NCBI GenBank assembly: GCA_905212635.1
Contig: CAJMFH010000013.1
Location: 4,136 to 68,135, forward strand
Direction: 5' to 3'
Length of the DNA: 64,000 bases
Origin: an uncultured Lachnoclostridium sp.
Lineage (GTDB): Bacteria > Bacillota > Clostridia > Lachnospirales > Lachnospiraceae
Within the stretch, counting starts at the first letter, position 1; the number at the start of each line of letters is the position of its first letter. Position numbers and translations under genes: made by a program. Below are positions 26,133-35,833 of the stretch, in pieces. Below the pieces are notes generated by a model. It did no database searches, was not told the DNA's origin, and worked only from the letters and a program-made list of their open reading frames with translations.

Positions 26133-27611
26133 ATGGCTAAGACAAATGGAGTAATCAACAGCAACCGCACATTGGGAAAAATTAACAAAGAGATTTATGG
26201 ACATTTTTCAGAGCATTTGGGAAGATGTATTTATGAAGGAATTTTTGTGGGTGAAGATTCTGAGATTCCAAATACCAATGGAATGAGAAATGATGTAGTA
26301 GAAGCACTGAAAAACATTAAAATTCCGGTACTTCGCTGGCCGGGCGGCTGTTTTGCCGATGAGTACCACTGGATGGACGGAATCGGACCAAAAGAGACGA
26401 GAAAACGTATGATCAATACACATTGGGGCGGTGTTGTCGAGGATAACAGCTTTGGCACGCATGAATTTTTTGAACTTTGTGATCAGCTTGGCTGTGAACC
26501 ATATATTAACGGAAATGTGGGAAGCGGAACCGTTCGCGAAATGTCAGAATGGATCGAATACATGACTTTTGACGGTGAATCTCCGATGGCAAAACTGCGT
26601 GAGGAAAATGGAAGAAAAGAACCGTGGAAAGTAAAATATTTTGGTGTAGGAAATGAAAACTGGGGCTGCGGCGGAAACATGACACCGGAATTTTATGGAA
26701 ATATGTACCGCCGTTACCAGACATACTGCCGCAATTACGGAGACAACAAATTGTATAAGATCTGCTGCGGACCAAATGCGGATGACTTTGACTGGACCGA
26801 TAAGGTGATGAGCCTGATCAAAGACCAGTTTGCCGATGCGATCAGTATGCACTATTATACTGTTCCGGGAGGCTGGGAGGAAAAAGGCCATGCACTTGGT
26901 TTTGATGAAAAGAGATATTATGAGACGATTGAAGCGACACTTCGTATCGAGCCGATGATCGAACGCCATCTGGATATTATGAGCAAATACGATCCGGAGC
27001 ATAAAGTAAAATTGATCGTGGACGAATGGGGAACGTGGTATGATGTCGAAGAAGGAACCAATCCGGGATTTTTGTATCAGCAGAATACCATGCGTGATGC
27101 GATGGTGGCTGCGTTGAATCTGAACATTTTCAACCGCCATTGTGACCGTATTTCGATGACAAATATTGCGCAGGTTGTTAATGTTCTTCAGTCCGTGATC
27201 CTGACCGAGGGCGATAAGATGGTAAAAACGCCGACCTACTATGTGTATGAGCTGTACAAAGATCATCAGGAAGCACAGCTGGTTGACTGCTGCCTTGACT
27301 GCCCGAAAGTGACCTGCGAGGGATTTGACATTCCATTGGTATCTTCGAGTGCATCGGTAAATGAAGAAGGAAAAATGACAATCACACTTGCCAATCCGCA
27401 TCTGACGGAAAGCCTTACGGTGAGCGCACAGATCCTTGGCAGCTATAACAACTGCGAAGCCACGATTCTCACAGGAAAGATGGACGATCACAACGACTTT
27501 GAAAATCCGGATAATGTACAGCTTGCAGCATTTGATGGCGCATCACTGAACGACGGAATGTTGTCTGTCGAGATGCCGGCAATGAGTATCGTAAAAGTGA
27601 CATTGGCATAA
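26133..27611 (+). CDS. Intracellular alpha-L-arabinofuranosidase, GH51
   Basis: A 492-residue GH51 enzyme that removes terminal arabinose from arabinan or arabinoxylan oligosaccharides. Acid/base Glu175 lies in [11 protein letters not shown], nucleophile Glu298 in [24 protein letters not shown] is the conserved barrel segment. No signal peptide, so it acts on imported oligosaccharides. ATG 26133 is preceded by GGAGAG; the frame upstream of it runs through the terminator at 26034-26065. It stands alone apart from the small gene downstream; no arabinose transporter is next to it. Confidence 0.94.
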   Translation: MAKTNGVINSNRTLGKINKEIYGHFSEHLGRCIYEGIFVGEDSEIPNTNGMRNDVVEALKNIKIPVLRWPGGCFADEYHWMDGIGPKETRKRMINTHWGGVVEDNSFGTHEFFELCDQLGCEPYINGNVGSGTVREMSEWIEYMTFDGESPMAKLREENGRKEPWKVKYFGVGNENWGCGGNMTPEFYGNMYRRYQTYCRNYGDNKLYKICCGPNADDFDWTDKVMSLIKDQFADAISMHYYTVPGGWEEKGHALGFDEKRYYETIEATLRIEPMIERHLDIMSKYDPEHKVKLIVDEWGTWYDVEEGTNPGFLYQQNTMRDAMVAALNLNIFNRHCDRISMTNIAQVVNVLQSVILTEGDKMVKTPTYYVYELYKDHQEAQLVDCCLDCPKVTCEGFDIPLVSSSASVNEEGKMTITLANPHLTESLTVSAQILGSYNNCEATILTGKMDDHNDFENPDNVQLAAFDGASLNDGMLSVEMPAMSIVKVTLA

Positions 27612-27631
27612 TTTAACATAAGGAGACCGCT

Positions 27632-27880
27632 ATGAAATTTTGCAGAAGGTGTCAGTGGACAAAGGAAATGTTTGACAAGGAATTGTTGAAACTGGAAGAA
27701 TATATCGAGCGCATTCCCGAAGAAGAAAGGGTGAGCGACGAGGAATACGAACGCCGTCTTATGCTCTGCGACACCTGTAGTTTCATGCGGGGAGGCATGT
27801 GCGGACGGTGCGGCTGCTACGTGGCGCTGCGTGCGGCAAAGCGGCAGCAGTACTGCCCGGATGTGCATAAGAAATGGTAG
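27632..27880 (+). CDS. Small cysteine-rich protein, DUF6171-like
   Basis: 82 residues with seven Cys arranged as CRRC, CDTC, CGRCGC and a final C before the basic KKW end, spacing suited to binding one or two zinc ions. The middle is an acidic helix. It resembles the DUF6171 family of Lachnospiraceae (CxxC start and RxCPHKKW-like ending); the function is unknown. AAGGAG precedes the ATG, 20 bases after the arabinofuranosidase gene. Confidence 0.75.
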   Translation: MKFCRRCQWTKEMFDKELLKLEEYIERIPEEERVSDEEYERRLMLCDTCSFMRGGMCGRCGCYVALRAAKRQQYCPDVHKKW

Positions 27881-27897
27881 AAGGTGGATTTTGCCCC

Positions 27898-27927
27898 TTG
27901 ACACTACCCCTGTCCTTGTGCTATCAT
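27898..27927 (+). promoter_or_regulatory. pheST promoter
   Basis: TTGACA (27898-27903), 18 bases, TATCAT (27922-27927), upstream of the T-box leader. Confidence 0.75.
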
Positions 27928-27933
27928 GAAACC

Positions 27934-28230
27934 AAATGAACATATCGACGATGATGGTGCAGGGGATTTCCCCGGAGATTGCATTTTTTCCTTCAGAGAG
28001 ACAAGATCAGCGGCTGAAAGTTTTGTCAGGTTCCGGATGCAATTGAATTTCACACCGGAGTTTTATTTCTGAAAGAGGTTTCTGGTAGGAAATGACGTTG
28101 CTGCGCGTTAAGCAGACCAATGAGAGCCTGTCCGGCAGGATGGGAACCAGGGTGGTACCGCGGAAGATCAAGAGTCCGTCCCTTGGAAGTATGGAGAACA
28201 TACCGACAAGGGATGGGCTCTATTTTATAT
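27934..28230 (+). ncRNA. T-box leader riboswitch of pheST
   Basis: The conserved T-box sequence AGGGTGGTACCGCGG lies at 28149-28163; its antiterminator bulge pairs with the uncharged tRNA acceptor end. The competing terminator is AGAGTCCGTCCCTT (28171-28184) pairing with AAGGGATGGGCTCT (28207-28220), followed by TATTTTAT. Stem I occupies about 27950-28060. The specifier should be UUC for tRNA-Phe; TTC occurs at 28031 and at 28049 on the 3' side of Stem I and I cannot decide between them. Starvation for charged tRNA-Phe should raise pheST expression. Confidence 0.92.
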
Positions 28231-28255
28231 TTAGTCAGAAAGGAAAGAGAAAACC

Positions 28256-29275
28256 ATGAAAGAAAAATTGGACAGCATTATGAAAAATGCGCTCTCTCAG
28301 ATTGAGGATTCCAAAGAATTGGACAAATTGAATGACATTCGAGTGGCATTTCTTGGAAAGAAAGGAGAGCTGACAAGTGTTCTCAAATCCATGAAAGAAG
28401 TTGCCCCGGAAGACAGACCAAAAGTAGGTCAGCTGGTAAATGAGGCAAGAAAGCAGATTGAGGAACGTTTAGAGGAGAAAAAGACAGCATTTGCCAAAGC
28501 ACTCCGTGAAGAAAAAATGAAAGCCGAAGTGATCGATGTGACATTGCCGGGAAATAAACCGGAATTGGGACATCGCCATCCAAATACGATCGCGTTGGAA
28601 GAAGTAGAGAAAATCTTTGTGGGACTTGGCTACGAAGTTGTATCCGGTCCGGAAGTAGAATATGATTATTATAACTTTGAGGCGTTGAATATACCGGCAA
28701 ATCACCCGGCAAAAGACGAGCAGGATACATTTTATATCAATGACAAGATTCTGCTTCGTACACAGACCTCTTCCGTACAGGTTCATGAGATGGAAAAAGG
28801 CAAACTGCCGATCCGTATGATCGCACCGGGACGAGTATTCCGTTCGGACGAAGTAGATGCGACACATTCTCCATCCTTCCATCAGATCGAAGGACTGGTG
28901 ATTGATAAAAATGTAACATTTGCAGACTTAAAGGGAACATTGGAAGAATTTGCCAAACAGCTTTTCGGCGAGGAAACAAAAGTAAAATTCCGTCCTCACC
29001 ATTTCCCATTTACAGAGCCAAGTGCCGAGATGGACGTAACCTGCTTCAAATGTGGCGGAAAGGGCTGCCGTTTCTGTAAGGGCGAAGGCTGGATCGAGAT
29101 CTTAGGCTGTGGAATGGTACACCCACATGTATTGGAAATGAGCAACATTGACCCGGATGAATACGTAGGTTTTGCATTTGGTGTCGGCTTGGAGCGAATC
29201 GCGCTGCTGAAATACGAGATCGACGACATGCGCTTATTGTATGAGAATGACAAGAGATTTTTGGAGCAGTTCTGA
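28256..29275 (+). CDS. pheS: Phenylalanyl-tRNA synthetase alpha subunit
   Basis: The catalytic alpha subunit (339 residues) of the (alpha-beta)2 enzyme that charges tRNA-Phe. An N-terminal coiled coil (residues 1-90) is followed by the class II core: motif 2 FRSDEVDATHSPSFHQIEG, and C-terminal motif 3 FGVGLERIALLKYEIDDMR. FTEPSAEMDVTCFKCGG carries the phenylalanine-pocket region. Controlled by the T-box upstream. An 86-base gap containing a small hairpin (CTTCC-TGTGC paired with GCACA-AGGAAG) separates it from pheT. Confidence 0.97.
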   Translation: MKEKLDSIMKNALSQIEDSKELDKLNDIRVAFLGKKGELTSVLKSMKEVAPEDRPKVGQLVNEARKQIEERLEEKKTAFAKALREEKMKAEVIDVTLPGNKPELGHRHPNTIALEEVEKIFVGLGYEVVSGPEVEYDYYNFEALNIPANHPAKDEQDTFYINDKILLRTQTSSVQVHEMEKGKLPIRMIAPGRVFRSDEVDATHSPSFHQIEGLVIDKNVTFADLKGTLEEFAKQLFGEETKVKFRPHHFPFTEPSAEMDVTCFKCGGKGCRFCKGEGWIEILGCGMVHPHVLEMSNIDPDEYVGFAFGVGLERIALLKYEIDDMRLLYENDKRFLEQF

Positions 29276-29361
29276 TTTCCAGGCTGTCAAAGTGTGCACG
29301 CTTCCTGTGCCTGCACAAGGAAGTTGTATCAAAGTATAAATGAAGAAATGAGGGAAAAACA

Positions 29362-31800
29362 ATGAATACACCTTTATCATGGGTAAAAGCATATGTTCCG
29401 GAACTGGATTGTACGGAAAAAGAATATATGGATGCAATGACACTTTCCGGTACAAAAGTGGAAGGTTATGAAAAATTTGACGCAGATTTGGATAAAATAA
29501 TTGTTGGCCGTATCGAGAAGATCGAAAAACACCCGGATGCGGATAAACTGGTGATCTGTCAGGTGGCAATCGATGAAACCGGTACGACGACGCAGATCGT
29601 TACCGGTGCTTCCAATGTCAAAGAGGGACAGAAAGTTCCTGTTGTACTGGATGGTGGACGTGTAGCCGGTGGTCACGACGGAAGTAAGACACCGGGCGGA
29701 ATCAAGATTAAAAAAGGAAAACTTCGTGGCGTAGAATCCAATGGAATGATGTGTTCCATCGAAGAGCTTGGTTCTTCCAAAGATTATTATCCGGATGCGC
29801 CGGACAACGGAATTTACATTTTGAGCGACAACGAAGAGTATAAAGATGCGCCGGTTGGAAGCGATGCCATTGCACTTTTGGGACTTCGCGATGCCAACTT
29901 CGAATACGAAGTGACATCAAACCGTGTGGACTGCTTTGGTGTACTCGGTATCGCCAGAGAGGCGGCTGCGACATTTGGCAAGCCATTCTGCCCGCCGGTT
30001 GTGACAGAAACCGGAAATGACGAAAATGTAAATGATTACATTTCTGTAGAGATTGAAAATAAAGACCTTTGCTCCCGCTACGTGGCTCGTGTGGTAAAAG
30101 ACATCAAACTGGCACCATCGCCGGAGTGGATGCAGAGAAGACTGGCTGCATGCGGAATCCGTCCGATCAATAATATCGTAGATATTACAAACTATGTGAT
30201 GGAGGAATATGCACAGCCAATGCATGCATATGATTTAGATACGATCGCAGATCATAAGATCATCGTTCGAAATGCGAAAAACGGAGAAGTATTTACGACT
30301 CTTGATGGACAGGAACGTACCTTGGATGACAGTATGCTGATGATCTGTGACGGCGAAAAAGCAGTAGGTATCGCCGGTATCATGGGGGGAGAAAATTCCA
30401 TGATTACAGACAACGTAAAGACGATGCTTTTCGAAGCTGCATGCTTTGATGGAACGAATATCCGTCTTTCCGGTAAAAAACTGGGTATGCGTACCGATGC
30501 GCAGGCAAAATTTGAAAAAGGACTGGATCCAAACAATACGTATGAGGCAATCAACCGTGCCTGCCAGCTGATCGAAGAACTTGGTGCAGGAACCGTTGTA
30601 GGCGGTGCTGTTGATGTTTATCCGAAGGTAAAAGAACCGGAAGATGTAGCATATGATGTTGACCGGATCAACCGTCTTTTGGGAACCAACATCAGTGAAG
30701 ACCAGATGGTAACGTATTTTGAAACAATCGATCTTCCGGTTGACCGTGAGAAAAAACTGGTACATGTGCCGACTTGGAGACAGGATATCCATTGTCTGGC
30801 AGATCTGGCAGAAGAAGTAGCAAGATTTTATGGTTATGATAAGATTCCTGCGACACTGCCAAGTGGCGAGGCGACTGCCGGCAGACTTTCCGAACAGATG
30901 GAAATTGAAAATATTGCAAGAAATGTGATTGAACAGGCAGGATTTTCCGAGGGAATGACATATTCTTTCGAAAGTCCGAAAGTATTTGATAAATTGCTGG
31001 TTCCGGAAGGAAGCAAGGCAAGAGAAGCCATTGTAATTTCTAATCCACTTGGAGAAGATTACAGTATCATGCGTACCCTGTCCTTAAACGGAATGCTGAC
31101 ATCACTGGCAACAAACTACAATCACCGCAACAAAGATGTGCGTCTGTATGAACTTGCCAATGTCTATCTTCCGAAAGCACTTCCGCTTACGGAACTGCCG
31201 GATGAGAGAATGCAGCTGACATTGGGAATGTATGGAAAAGGCGATTTCTTTGATCTCAAAGGTGTTGTCGAGGCCGTACTTGATAAATTGGGAATCCGCA
31301 AGCTGATCACTTACACACCGGAGGATGACAGACCTTATCTTCATCCGGGACGTAAAGCAGATATCATGGTAGATGGACAGACTATTGGTTTCCTTGGTGA
31401 GATTTATCCGGAAGTGGCAGAAAATTACAATATTGGAACGAAAGTTTATGTGGCTGTGCTGGATGTGGAAACATTGACGGAATTGTCAAACTTTGACATT
31501 AAGTACAAAGGTGTAGCGAAGTTCCCGGCTGTCACACGAGACATTTCTCTTGTTATGAAAAAGAACGTTCTCGCCGGACAGGTAGAAGAAATTATCCGCA
31601 AAAATGCCGGAAAGACATTGGAAAGCGTGAAACTGTTCGATGTGTACGAAGGCGAGCAGCTTTCCGCCGATGAAAAATCATTGGCATACTCGATCCGTTT
31701 TCGTGCCGCAGACCGTACCTTGGAAGACAAAGATGTTACTACGGTAATGGATAAGATCTTGAAGAAATTAGAAGCAATTGATGTAAAAATCAGACAGTAA
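29362..31800 (+). CDS. pheT: Phenylalanyl-tRNA synthetase beta subunit
   Basis: An 812-residue beta subunit. Order of domains: N-terminal tRNA-binding OB fold (IEKHPDADKLVICQV, residues 50-65), B3/B4 editing domain (residues 200-370, with NIVDITNYVMEEYAQPMHAYD), B5, catalytic-like core and C-terminal ferredoxin-fold anticodon-binding domain (KFPAVTRDISLV). The length is normal for Firmicutes. The stop overlaps the next frame's ATG by one base, although the VanZ-like gene probably starts at 31848. Confidence 0.97.
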   Translation: MNTPLSWVKAYVPELDCTEKEYMDAMTLSGTKVEGYEKFDADLDKIIVGRIEKIEKHPDADKLVICQVAIDETGTTTQIVTGASNVKEGQKVPVVLDGGRVAGGHDGSKTPGGIKIKKGKLRGVESNGMMCSIEELGSSKDYYPDAPDNGIYILSDNEEYKDAPVGSDAIALLGLRDANFEYEVTSNRVDCFGVLGIAREAAATFGKPFCPPVVTETGNDENVNDYISVEIENKDLCSRYVARVVKDIKLAPSPEWMQRRLAACGIRPINNIVDITNYVMEEYAQPMHAYDLDTIADHKIIVRNAKNGEVFTTLDGQERTLDDSMLMICDGEKAVGIAGIMGGENSMITDNVKTMLFEAACFDGTNIRLSGKKLGMRTDAQAKFEKGLDPNNTYEAINRACQLIEELGAGTVVGGAVDVYPKVKEPEDVAYDVDRINRLLGTNISEDQMVTYFETIDLPVDREKKLVHVPTWRQDIHCLADLAEEVARFYGYDKIPATLPSGEATAGRLSEQMEIENIARNVIEQAGFSEGMTYSFESPKVFDKLLVPEGSKAREAIVISNPLGEDYSIMRTLSLNGMLTSLATNYNHRNKDVRLYELANVYLPKALPLTELPDERMQLTLGMYGKGDFFDLKGVVEAVLDKLGIRKLITYTPEDDRPYLHPGRKADIMVDGQTIGFLGEIYPEVAENYNIGTKVYVAVLDVETLTELSNFDIKYKGVAKFPAVTRDISLVMKKNVLAGQVEEIIRKNAGKTLESVKLFDVYEGEQLSADEKSLAYSIRFRAADRTLEDKDVTTVMDKILKKLEAIDVKIRQ

Positions 31801-31847
31801 TGTCATCTGACGATACGGGCAGAACTGTCTTGCAGGGAGGTATCGTC

Positions 31848-32309
31848 GTGAGAAGATTACTGGACAATATATTGTCACTGGCATTTGCCGGTTATATGAT
31901 ATTATTGATATATTTTCTATTCTTTAGTGAAGAATATGGACGGACCGTTCATTATACAGAATATCAATACAATTTAAAACTATTCCATGAGATTTCCCGG
32001 TATATTAAGTACCGGGAGGTCGTTGGAATGGAATATTTTCTGATTAATATTGTCGGAAATGTTGTCGTATTTATGCCGTTTGGATTTTTTGTTCCCAGTC
32101 TGAAAAAATGGTCCTTTGTGCGTGTGGTACTTACCGGATTTTTGTTTAGTCTGGCAGTGGAGACCGTTCAACTTGTGACGAAGGTGGGAACGTTTGATGT
32201 GGATGATCTGTTTTTAAATACGATCGGAGTGACATTAGGCTGTATCATGTTCTATTTTTGCAGGAAAATATTCCGCACAGTGAGAAAAAAGAAAGGCAGA
32301 GAAAGATGA
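31848..32309 (+). CDS. VanZ-like membrane protein
   Basis: 153 residues with four membrane segments; the VanZ-type core NIVGNVVVFMPFGFFVP and ETVQLVTKVGTFDVDDLFLNTIG is clear. VanZ homologues affect sensitivity to glycopeptides or other envelope-active compounds, but most housekeeping copies have no known role. GTG 31848 (GGGAGG upstream) is preferred over the ATG at 31800, which overlaps pheT and lacks its own site. Its stop overlaps the next start (ATGA). Confidence 0.82.
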   Translation: MRRLLDNILSLAFAGYMILLIYFLFFSEEYGRTVHYTEYQYNLKLFHEISRYIKYREVVGMEYFLINIVGNVVVFMPFGFFVPSLKKWSFVRVVLTGFLFSLAVETVQLVTKVGTFDVDDLFLNTIGVTLGCIMFYFCRKIFRTVRKKKGRER

Positions 32310-32635
32310 AAATTCGGATTGGAAAGCGAAGAAAAATACAGTTTACAGATAAAAAACATCCCAAAAGAGGAATTGTATCTTCTGTGATCGCAGCAGCCTC
32401 TTTTATTATGATGTGTGCTCTTTTTATCGGCTCAAGCCATGTAAAAGGACAGGCAGGGATTTCGTATGGATATCTTGGATTTTTGAATATGATCGTTTCC
32501 ATTATTGGGTTTGTACTGGCATTTCGCTGCTTCAAAGAGGAAGAAATTTACAAGACAACACCGACATTTGGTGTCGTAATCAATGGTTTTGTTTTGGTTA
32601 GTTATGTGGTTTTGTACATTCTGGGAGTTCTCTGA
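32306..32635 (+). CDS. Small membrane protein, DUF6142-like
   Basis: 109 residues, basic N-terminus (KRRKIQFTDKKHPKRG) followed by three hydrophobic segments. The pattern KKHPKRGI...KGQAGISYGYLG resembles the DUF6142 family of Lachnospiraceae; the role is unknown. ATG 32306 overlaps the VanZ-like stop as ATGA, implying coupled translation. The 3' end overlaps the convergent AP2 gene by 38 bases. Confidence 0.72.
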   Translation: MKIRIGKRRKIQFTDKKHPKRGIVSSVIAAASFIMMCALFIGSSHVKGQAGISYGYLGFLNMIVSIIGFVLAFRCFKEEEIYKTTPTFGVVINGFVLVSYVVLYILGVL

Positions 32636-33401
32636 TTGTTTTTGAGATGCTCAATGTTTTAAACATATTTTTGTATTCATCTCCATACAGAGTTTCCAGA
32701 TAATTGACCGGATAATTTCTTTCATATCCTTTTTTTAACAAGGCAGAAGCGGCTTTATTGTAAGCAACCGCGGCTTCAATCTCGGTCGGATAACGTCCGA
32801 CGATAAATTCTCCATTGACATGGATCCGTGTTTCATAGACCATTTTCCCTTTAAAACATTTATAAAATACACCGTGGTAACGGTTGATGATCTCGATATT
32901 TTCATAGCGGAAATCGCGGGTATTTCCATTGACAAAATGAAAGTCACGCCCGGCTACGGCATAATTTTTGATACCATAGCGGCTGAAAATATTGACCTGC
33001 ATCCCATAATCACTCACAAAAAGGTGCCCACCGCGTCTCATGATTGAGTGCGTGGAATAATAAAACAGATCGTCAATATCAAAAATATAGTAATCATTTG
33101 GCGAAAAATAATAGTAAAAATAATTGTCTTTCAGATAAATCGGGGTTTTTATATACATTCTATTGTCGCGGAAATTCAGCAGACACACCCATTTGGCAAA
33201 AGAAAGGATACAATTTTCATCAAAACGTTCCAATGTGAGGACGTGCGTACGCACAAGCTTTTCCGCTTCCAGATAGGCACTCGCAGCCAGATCTTCACTG
33301 GAAAAACTTCCTAAACTAATATGTTTATTTTGAAACGTGATGGAACTGCGGTAATACAATGTTCCATCTTTTTTTGTGGCTGTGTAAACTCCTTTTTTCA
33401 T
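32598..33401 (-). CDS. AP2-domain protein with HNH-like middle
   Basis: 267 residues. The N-terminus (GVYTATKKDGTLYYRSSITFQNKHISLGSF, then AASAYLEAEKLV) is an AP2-type DNA-binding three-stranded sheet plus helix. The middle (SIMRRGGHLFVSDYGMQVNIFSRYGIKNYAV...DFHFVNGNTRDFRYENIEII) is in the position and rough form of an HNH nuclease core with NGNTRDFRYENI. A second AP2 copy follows (YETRIHVNGEFIVGRYPTEIEAAVAYNKAA). AP2-HNH proteins are usually homing endonucleases; this one has no intron around it and may be domesticated. ATG 33401 has GGAGG upstream. Confidence 0.72.
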   Translation of the reverse strand: MKKGVYTATKKDGTLYYRSSITFQNKHISLGSFSSEDLAASAYLEAEKLVRTHVLTLERFDENCILSFAKWVCLLNFRDNRMYIKTPIYLKDNYFYYYFSPNDYYIFDIDDLFYYSTHSIMRRGGHLFVSDYGMQVNIFSRYGIKNYAVAGRDFHFVNGNTRDFRYENIEIINRYHGVFYKCFKGKMVYETRIHVNGEFIVGRYPTEIEAAVAYNKAASALLKKGYERNYPVNYLETLYGDEYKNMFKTLSISKTIRELPECTKPHN

Positions 33402-33546
33402 GCGGACCTCCTGCTTTGTTCTGATATTAGTATAAAGCAAAAATGGCATTTTGGCAAATAATTGATTTGCAAGTTGACAAAGTTTTAAATCAGGACTTAT
33501 AATTACAAGAAATGAGAGAAGAAATTTGAACATGGAGGGAAAGAAA

Positions 33547-34047
33547 ATGTATGATAGACTGACAAAAAAAGATATTGAAAAGATGGAACAGGAGATTGAA
33601 CACCGCAAACTGGTCGTGCGCAAAGAGGCACTGGAAGATGTAAAAGAAGCCAGAGCACATGGGGATCTCAGCGAAAATTTTGAATACAAAGCGGCAAAGA
33701 AATTTAAAAATGAAAATGAAAGCCGAATCCGTTATCTGGAGAAGATGATTAAGACAGCGCAGATCGTGGAGGATGAAGCTTCCTCAGAGGAAGTAGGATT
33801 AAATGACCGCGTTCGTGTTTACATGGAAGACGAAGACTGTGAAGAAGAATATAAGATTGTTACAACGATTCGAAGCAATGCGCTGAAAAATATGATCAGT
33901 ATCGAATCACCACTTGGAAAAGCGCTTCTTGGACATAAAAAGGACGACCGCGTCTTTGTACAGGTCAAAGAGAAAGTGGGATATTATGTAAAGATTCTGG
34001 AGATTATGAAAAGTGACGATGAGTCGGAGGCGATAAATAAGTTTTAG
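33547..34047 (+). CDS. greA: Transcription elongation factor GreA
   Basis: 166 residues. N-terminal antiparallel coiled coil (LEDVKEARAHGDLSENFEYKAAKKF, with the tip acidic residues that enter the RNA polymerase secondary channel) and C-terminal FKBP-like domain (SIESPLGKALLGHKKDD). It stimulates transcript cleavage in backtracked complexes. ATG 33547 is preceded by GGAGGG. A small frame starts directly after the stop. Confidence 0.88.
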   Translation: MYDRLTKKDIEKMEQEIEHRKLVVRKEALEDVKEARAHGDLSENFEYKAAKKFKNENESRIRYLEKMIKTAQIVEDEASSEEVGLNDRVRVYMEDEDCEEEYKIVTTIRSNALKNMISIESPLGKALLGHKKDDRVFVQVKEKVGYYVKILEIMKSDDESEAINKF

Positions 34048-34356
34048 ATGGTGGTAAATCTCCTTCTTGATGAAAGAAATGAACTTCATAATCGTTCTTT
34101 GCATATAAGTGGATTGCTAAAAGTGGACATTGAAAAACTTTTAATGAACGTTGATGAATCGGTTAGAAATAGAACGATTATACATGTAATTACTTTATAT
34201 GAAGAATGTAGAGATAATATATTTGGACGTTCTATTGTTGAGGATGTAACAGGTTTGAAATCTTCACGAGCATCAGAAATTATAAAGCTGATGTCAGAGA
34301 ATGGAATAATAGAATCGGTTAAGGGATATGGCAAGGGAAAATACCGATTTAAGTAA
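34048..34356 (+). CDS. Hypothetical winged-HTH-like fragment
   Basis: 102 residues starting with ATG immediately after the greA stop; the nearest GGAGG is 17 bases upstream, within greA, so translation would depend on reinitiation. Residues 40-102 look like a winged helix (GRSIVEDVTGLKSSRASEIIKLMSENGIIESVKGYGKGKYRF), similar to C-terminal wHTH parts of larger ATP-binding or Fic-type proteins. It may be a remnant of a longer gene. Codon use is markedly more AT-rich than greA, marking the left border of the AT-rich stretch. Confidence 0.42.
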   Translation: MVVNLLLDERNELHNRSLHISGLLKVDIEKLLMNVDESVRNRTIIHVITLYEECRDNIFGRSIVEDVTGLKSSRASEIIKLMSENGIIESVKGYGKGKYRFK

Positions 34357-34470
34357 TAATAGTATTCGATTACTTAAACGCCTTTTGATTTCAATGGAAG
34401 AGAAAAATGATGAAGCTATTTGCGGAGAGAACATAATGTGATAAAAATAGTTATGAATGAGAGGAAAAAT

Positions 34471-35058
34471 ATGTCAACAGGAATTATGATTATTGGCCCG
34501 TCCGGAAGCGGAAAGACAACGCTGGGAAGAGTAGTTGCTGAAAAATTGGGATATCCATATTTTGATGTGGATGATTACATATGGAAACAGGATACAGAAG
34601 AACCATATACAGAAATGTATACAAAAAAGGAAAAGATTAGCAGACTAAGTAACGATATTGAACCATATGAACATTTTGTGATGTCTGGTTCAATGAGTTC
34701 TTTTCATTACGCATTTGATGATAAGTTTGAGATGATGGTCTTTCTTTATGTTGAGCCAGACATTCGTGTACAACGTGTTCATAATAGGGCAATAGAACGA
34801 TTTGGCGAAAGAGTACTTGAAGGTGGGGATATGCACCAAAGCCATATGAAATTTCTGGAAGGGAATCGAAAATATGAAACGGATGGTTCTCCGAATTTGC
34901 GTGAGCAGAAAGAATGGATGAAAAACATGTCGTGTGTAAAACTTGAATTAGATGGTATTCATAGTCTTGAAAATAATGCAGAGATTATTGTAAAAAACTG
35001 GGAAAAGAGAGATAACTTGAGACTTAAGGAATTGAAAATCGGAATTTGTGAGGGGTAA
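34471..35058 (+). CDS. P-loop NTPase/kinase, adenylate- or shikimate-kinase-like
   Basis: 195 residues. Walker A GPSGSGKTTLGR at residues 8-19, followed by YPYFDVDDYIW, which in this superfamily holds the substrate-binding DxD, and a lid-like region with R residues (RVQRVHNRAIERFGERV). Proteins of this form often turn up as small-molecule kinases of unknown substrate. ATG 34471 has GAGAGG upstream; a longer frame exists but lacks a site. Close spacing (3 bases) to the next gene shows an operon. AT-rich, probably acquired. Confidence 0.7.
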   Translation: MSTGIMIIGPSGSGKTTLGRVVAEKLGYPYFDVDDYIWKQDTEEPYTEMYTKKEKISRLSNDIEPYEHFVMSGSMSSFHYAFDDKFEMMVFLYVEPDIRVQRVHNRAIERFGERVLEGGDMHQSHMKFLEGNRKYETDGSPNLREQKEWMKNMSCVKLELDGIHSLENNAEIIVKNWEKRDNLRLKELKIGICEG

Positions 35059-35061
35059 AAA

Positions 35062-35772
35062 ATGCTATTATTGACACTTAATATGAATATGTTTAATTTT
35101 GTTATTGATGACAGTTTTAATGATTACTTTAACTTTATTTCACCTGATATAGCATTTATTCAAGAGTGTAGATATAACAGGATTAATAAACAATATCATG
35201 CAGAATGGGCAGGAAATTATAAAGAACCTATTGATAGCCGAATTCATTTATCAGTAGCAATTAGTAAAGATGAGAATATTTCAAAGTCTAATATTGATTT
35301 GAATGATGATTACACTTGTGTATTTGTTGAATATGAAAAATATAAATTTGCAGGTGTTCATCTCCCATTAATTGATAAAAAAAGAGAAAACGAGAGGAAG
35401 CGTGAAAAGATACTGTCAAAAATTAAGGAAAGTGACTCTAAAATTATTTGCGGTGATTTTAATGCATGTTCAAATAATGAAAATCAAGAATATTTAGAAG
35501 AGCTTTTAAATGATAATGATTACATTGATTTATGGCAAGAAGGTATAAATCAAGAAAAAGCATATTATATAAATTTTTTTGGGGAAAAAATAAAAACAGA
35601 TAGTAAGAAAAATAAAATTAGAACATTTGTTGGAAATAGACATATTGATTATATATTGGCAAAGAAAAATTTTTTAAATTTAAAAGAAATCAGAATTGAT
35701 TTTAGAACTTTAGCTTTTACTGATCATTGTGGTATTATTTTGGATTTTGATATTAATCCAAAAGACAAGTAA
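35062..35772 (+). CDS. Endonuclease/exonuclease/phosphatase-family protein
   Basis: 236 residues with the EEP fold signature: NMN at the N-terminus, FIQE (metal-binding Glu), GVHLPL, GDFNA, HIDYIL and the final FTDHCGI (catalytic Asp-His). Family members cut nucleic acids or phosphoesters; the substrate is unknown. No signal peptide. GAGGGG precedes the ATG. Sequence is very AT-rich compared with the flanks, suggesting horizontal transfer together with the kinase-like gene upstream. Confidence 0.78.
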   Translation: MLLLTLNMNMFNFVIDDSFNDYFNFISPDIAFIQECRYNRINKQYHAEWAGNYKEPIDSRIHLSVAISKDENISKSNIDLNDDYTCVFVEYEKYKFAGVHLPLIDKKRENERKREKILSKIKESDSKIICGDFNACSNNENQEYLEELLNDNDYIDLWQEGINQEKAYYINFFGEKIKTDSKKNKIRTFVGNRHIDYILAKKNFLNLKEIRIDFRTLAFTDHCGIILDFDINPKDK

Positions 35773-35833
35773 ACAAACAGAAAACTTCCGATTTTGGCAA
35801 CTAAAAGTTACAAGAAAGAGATGACGTTATGTT

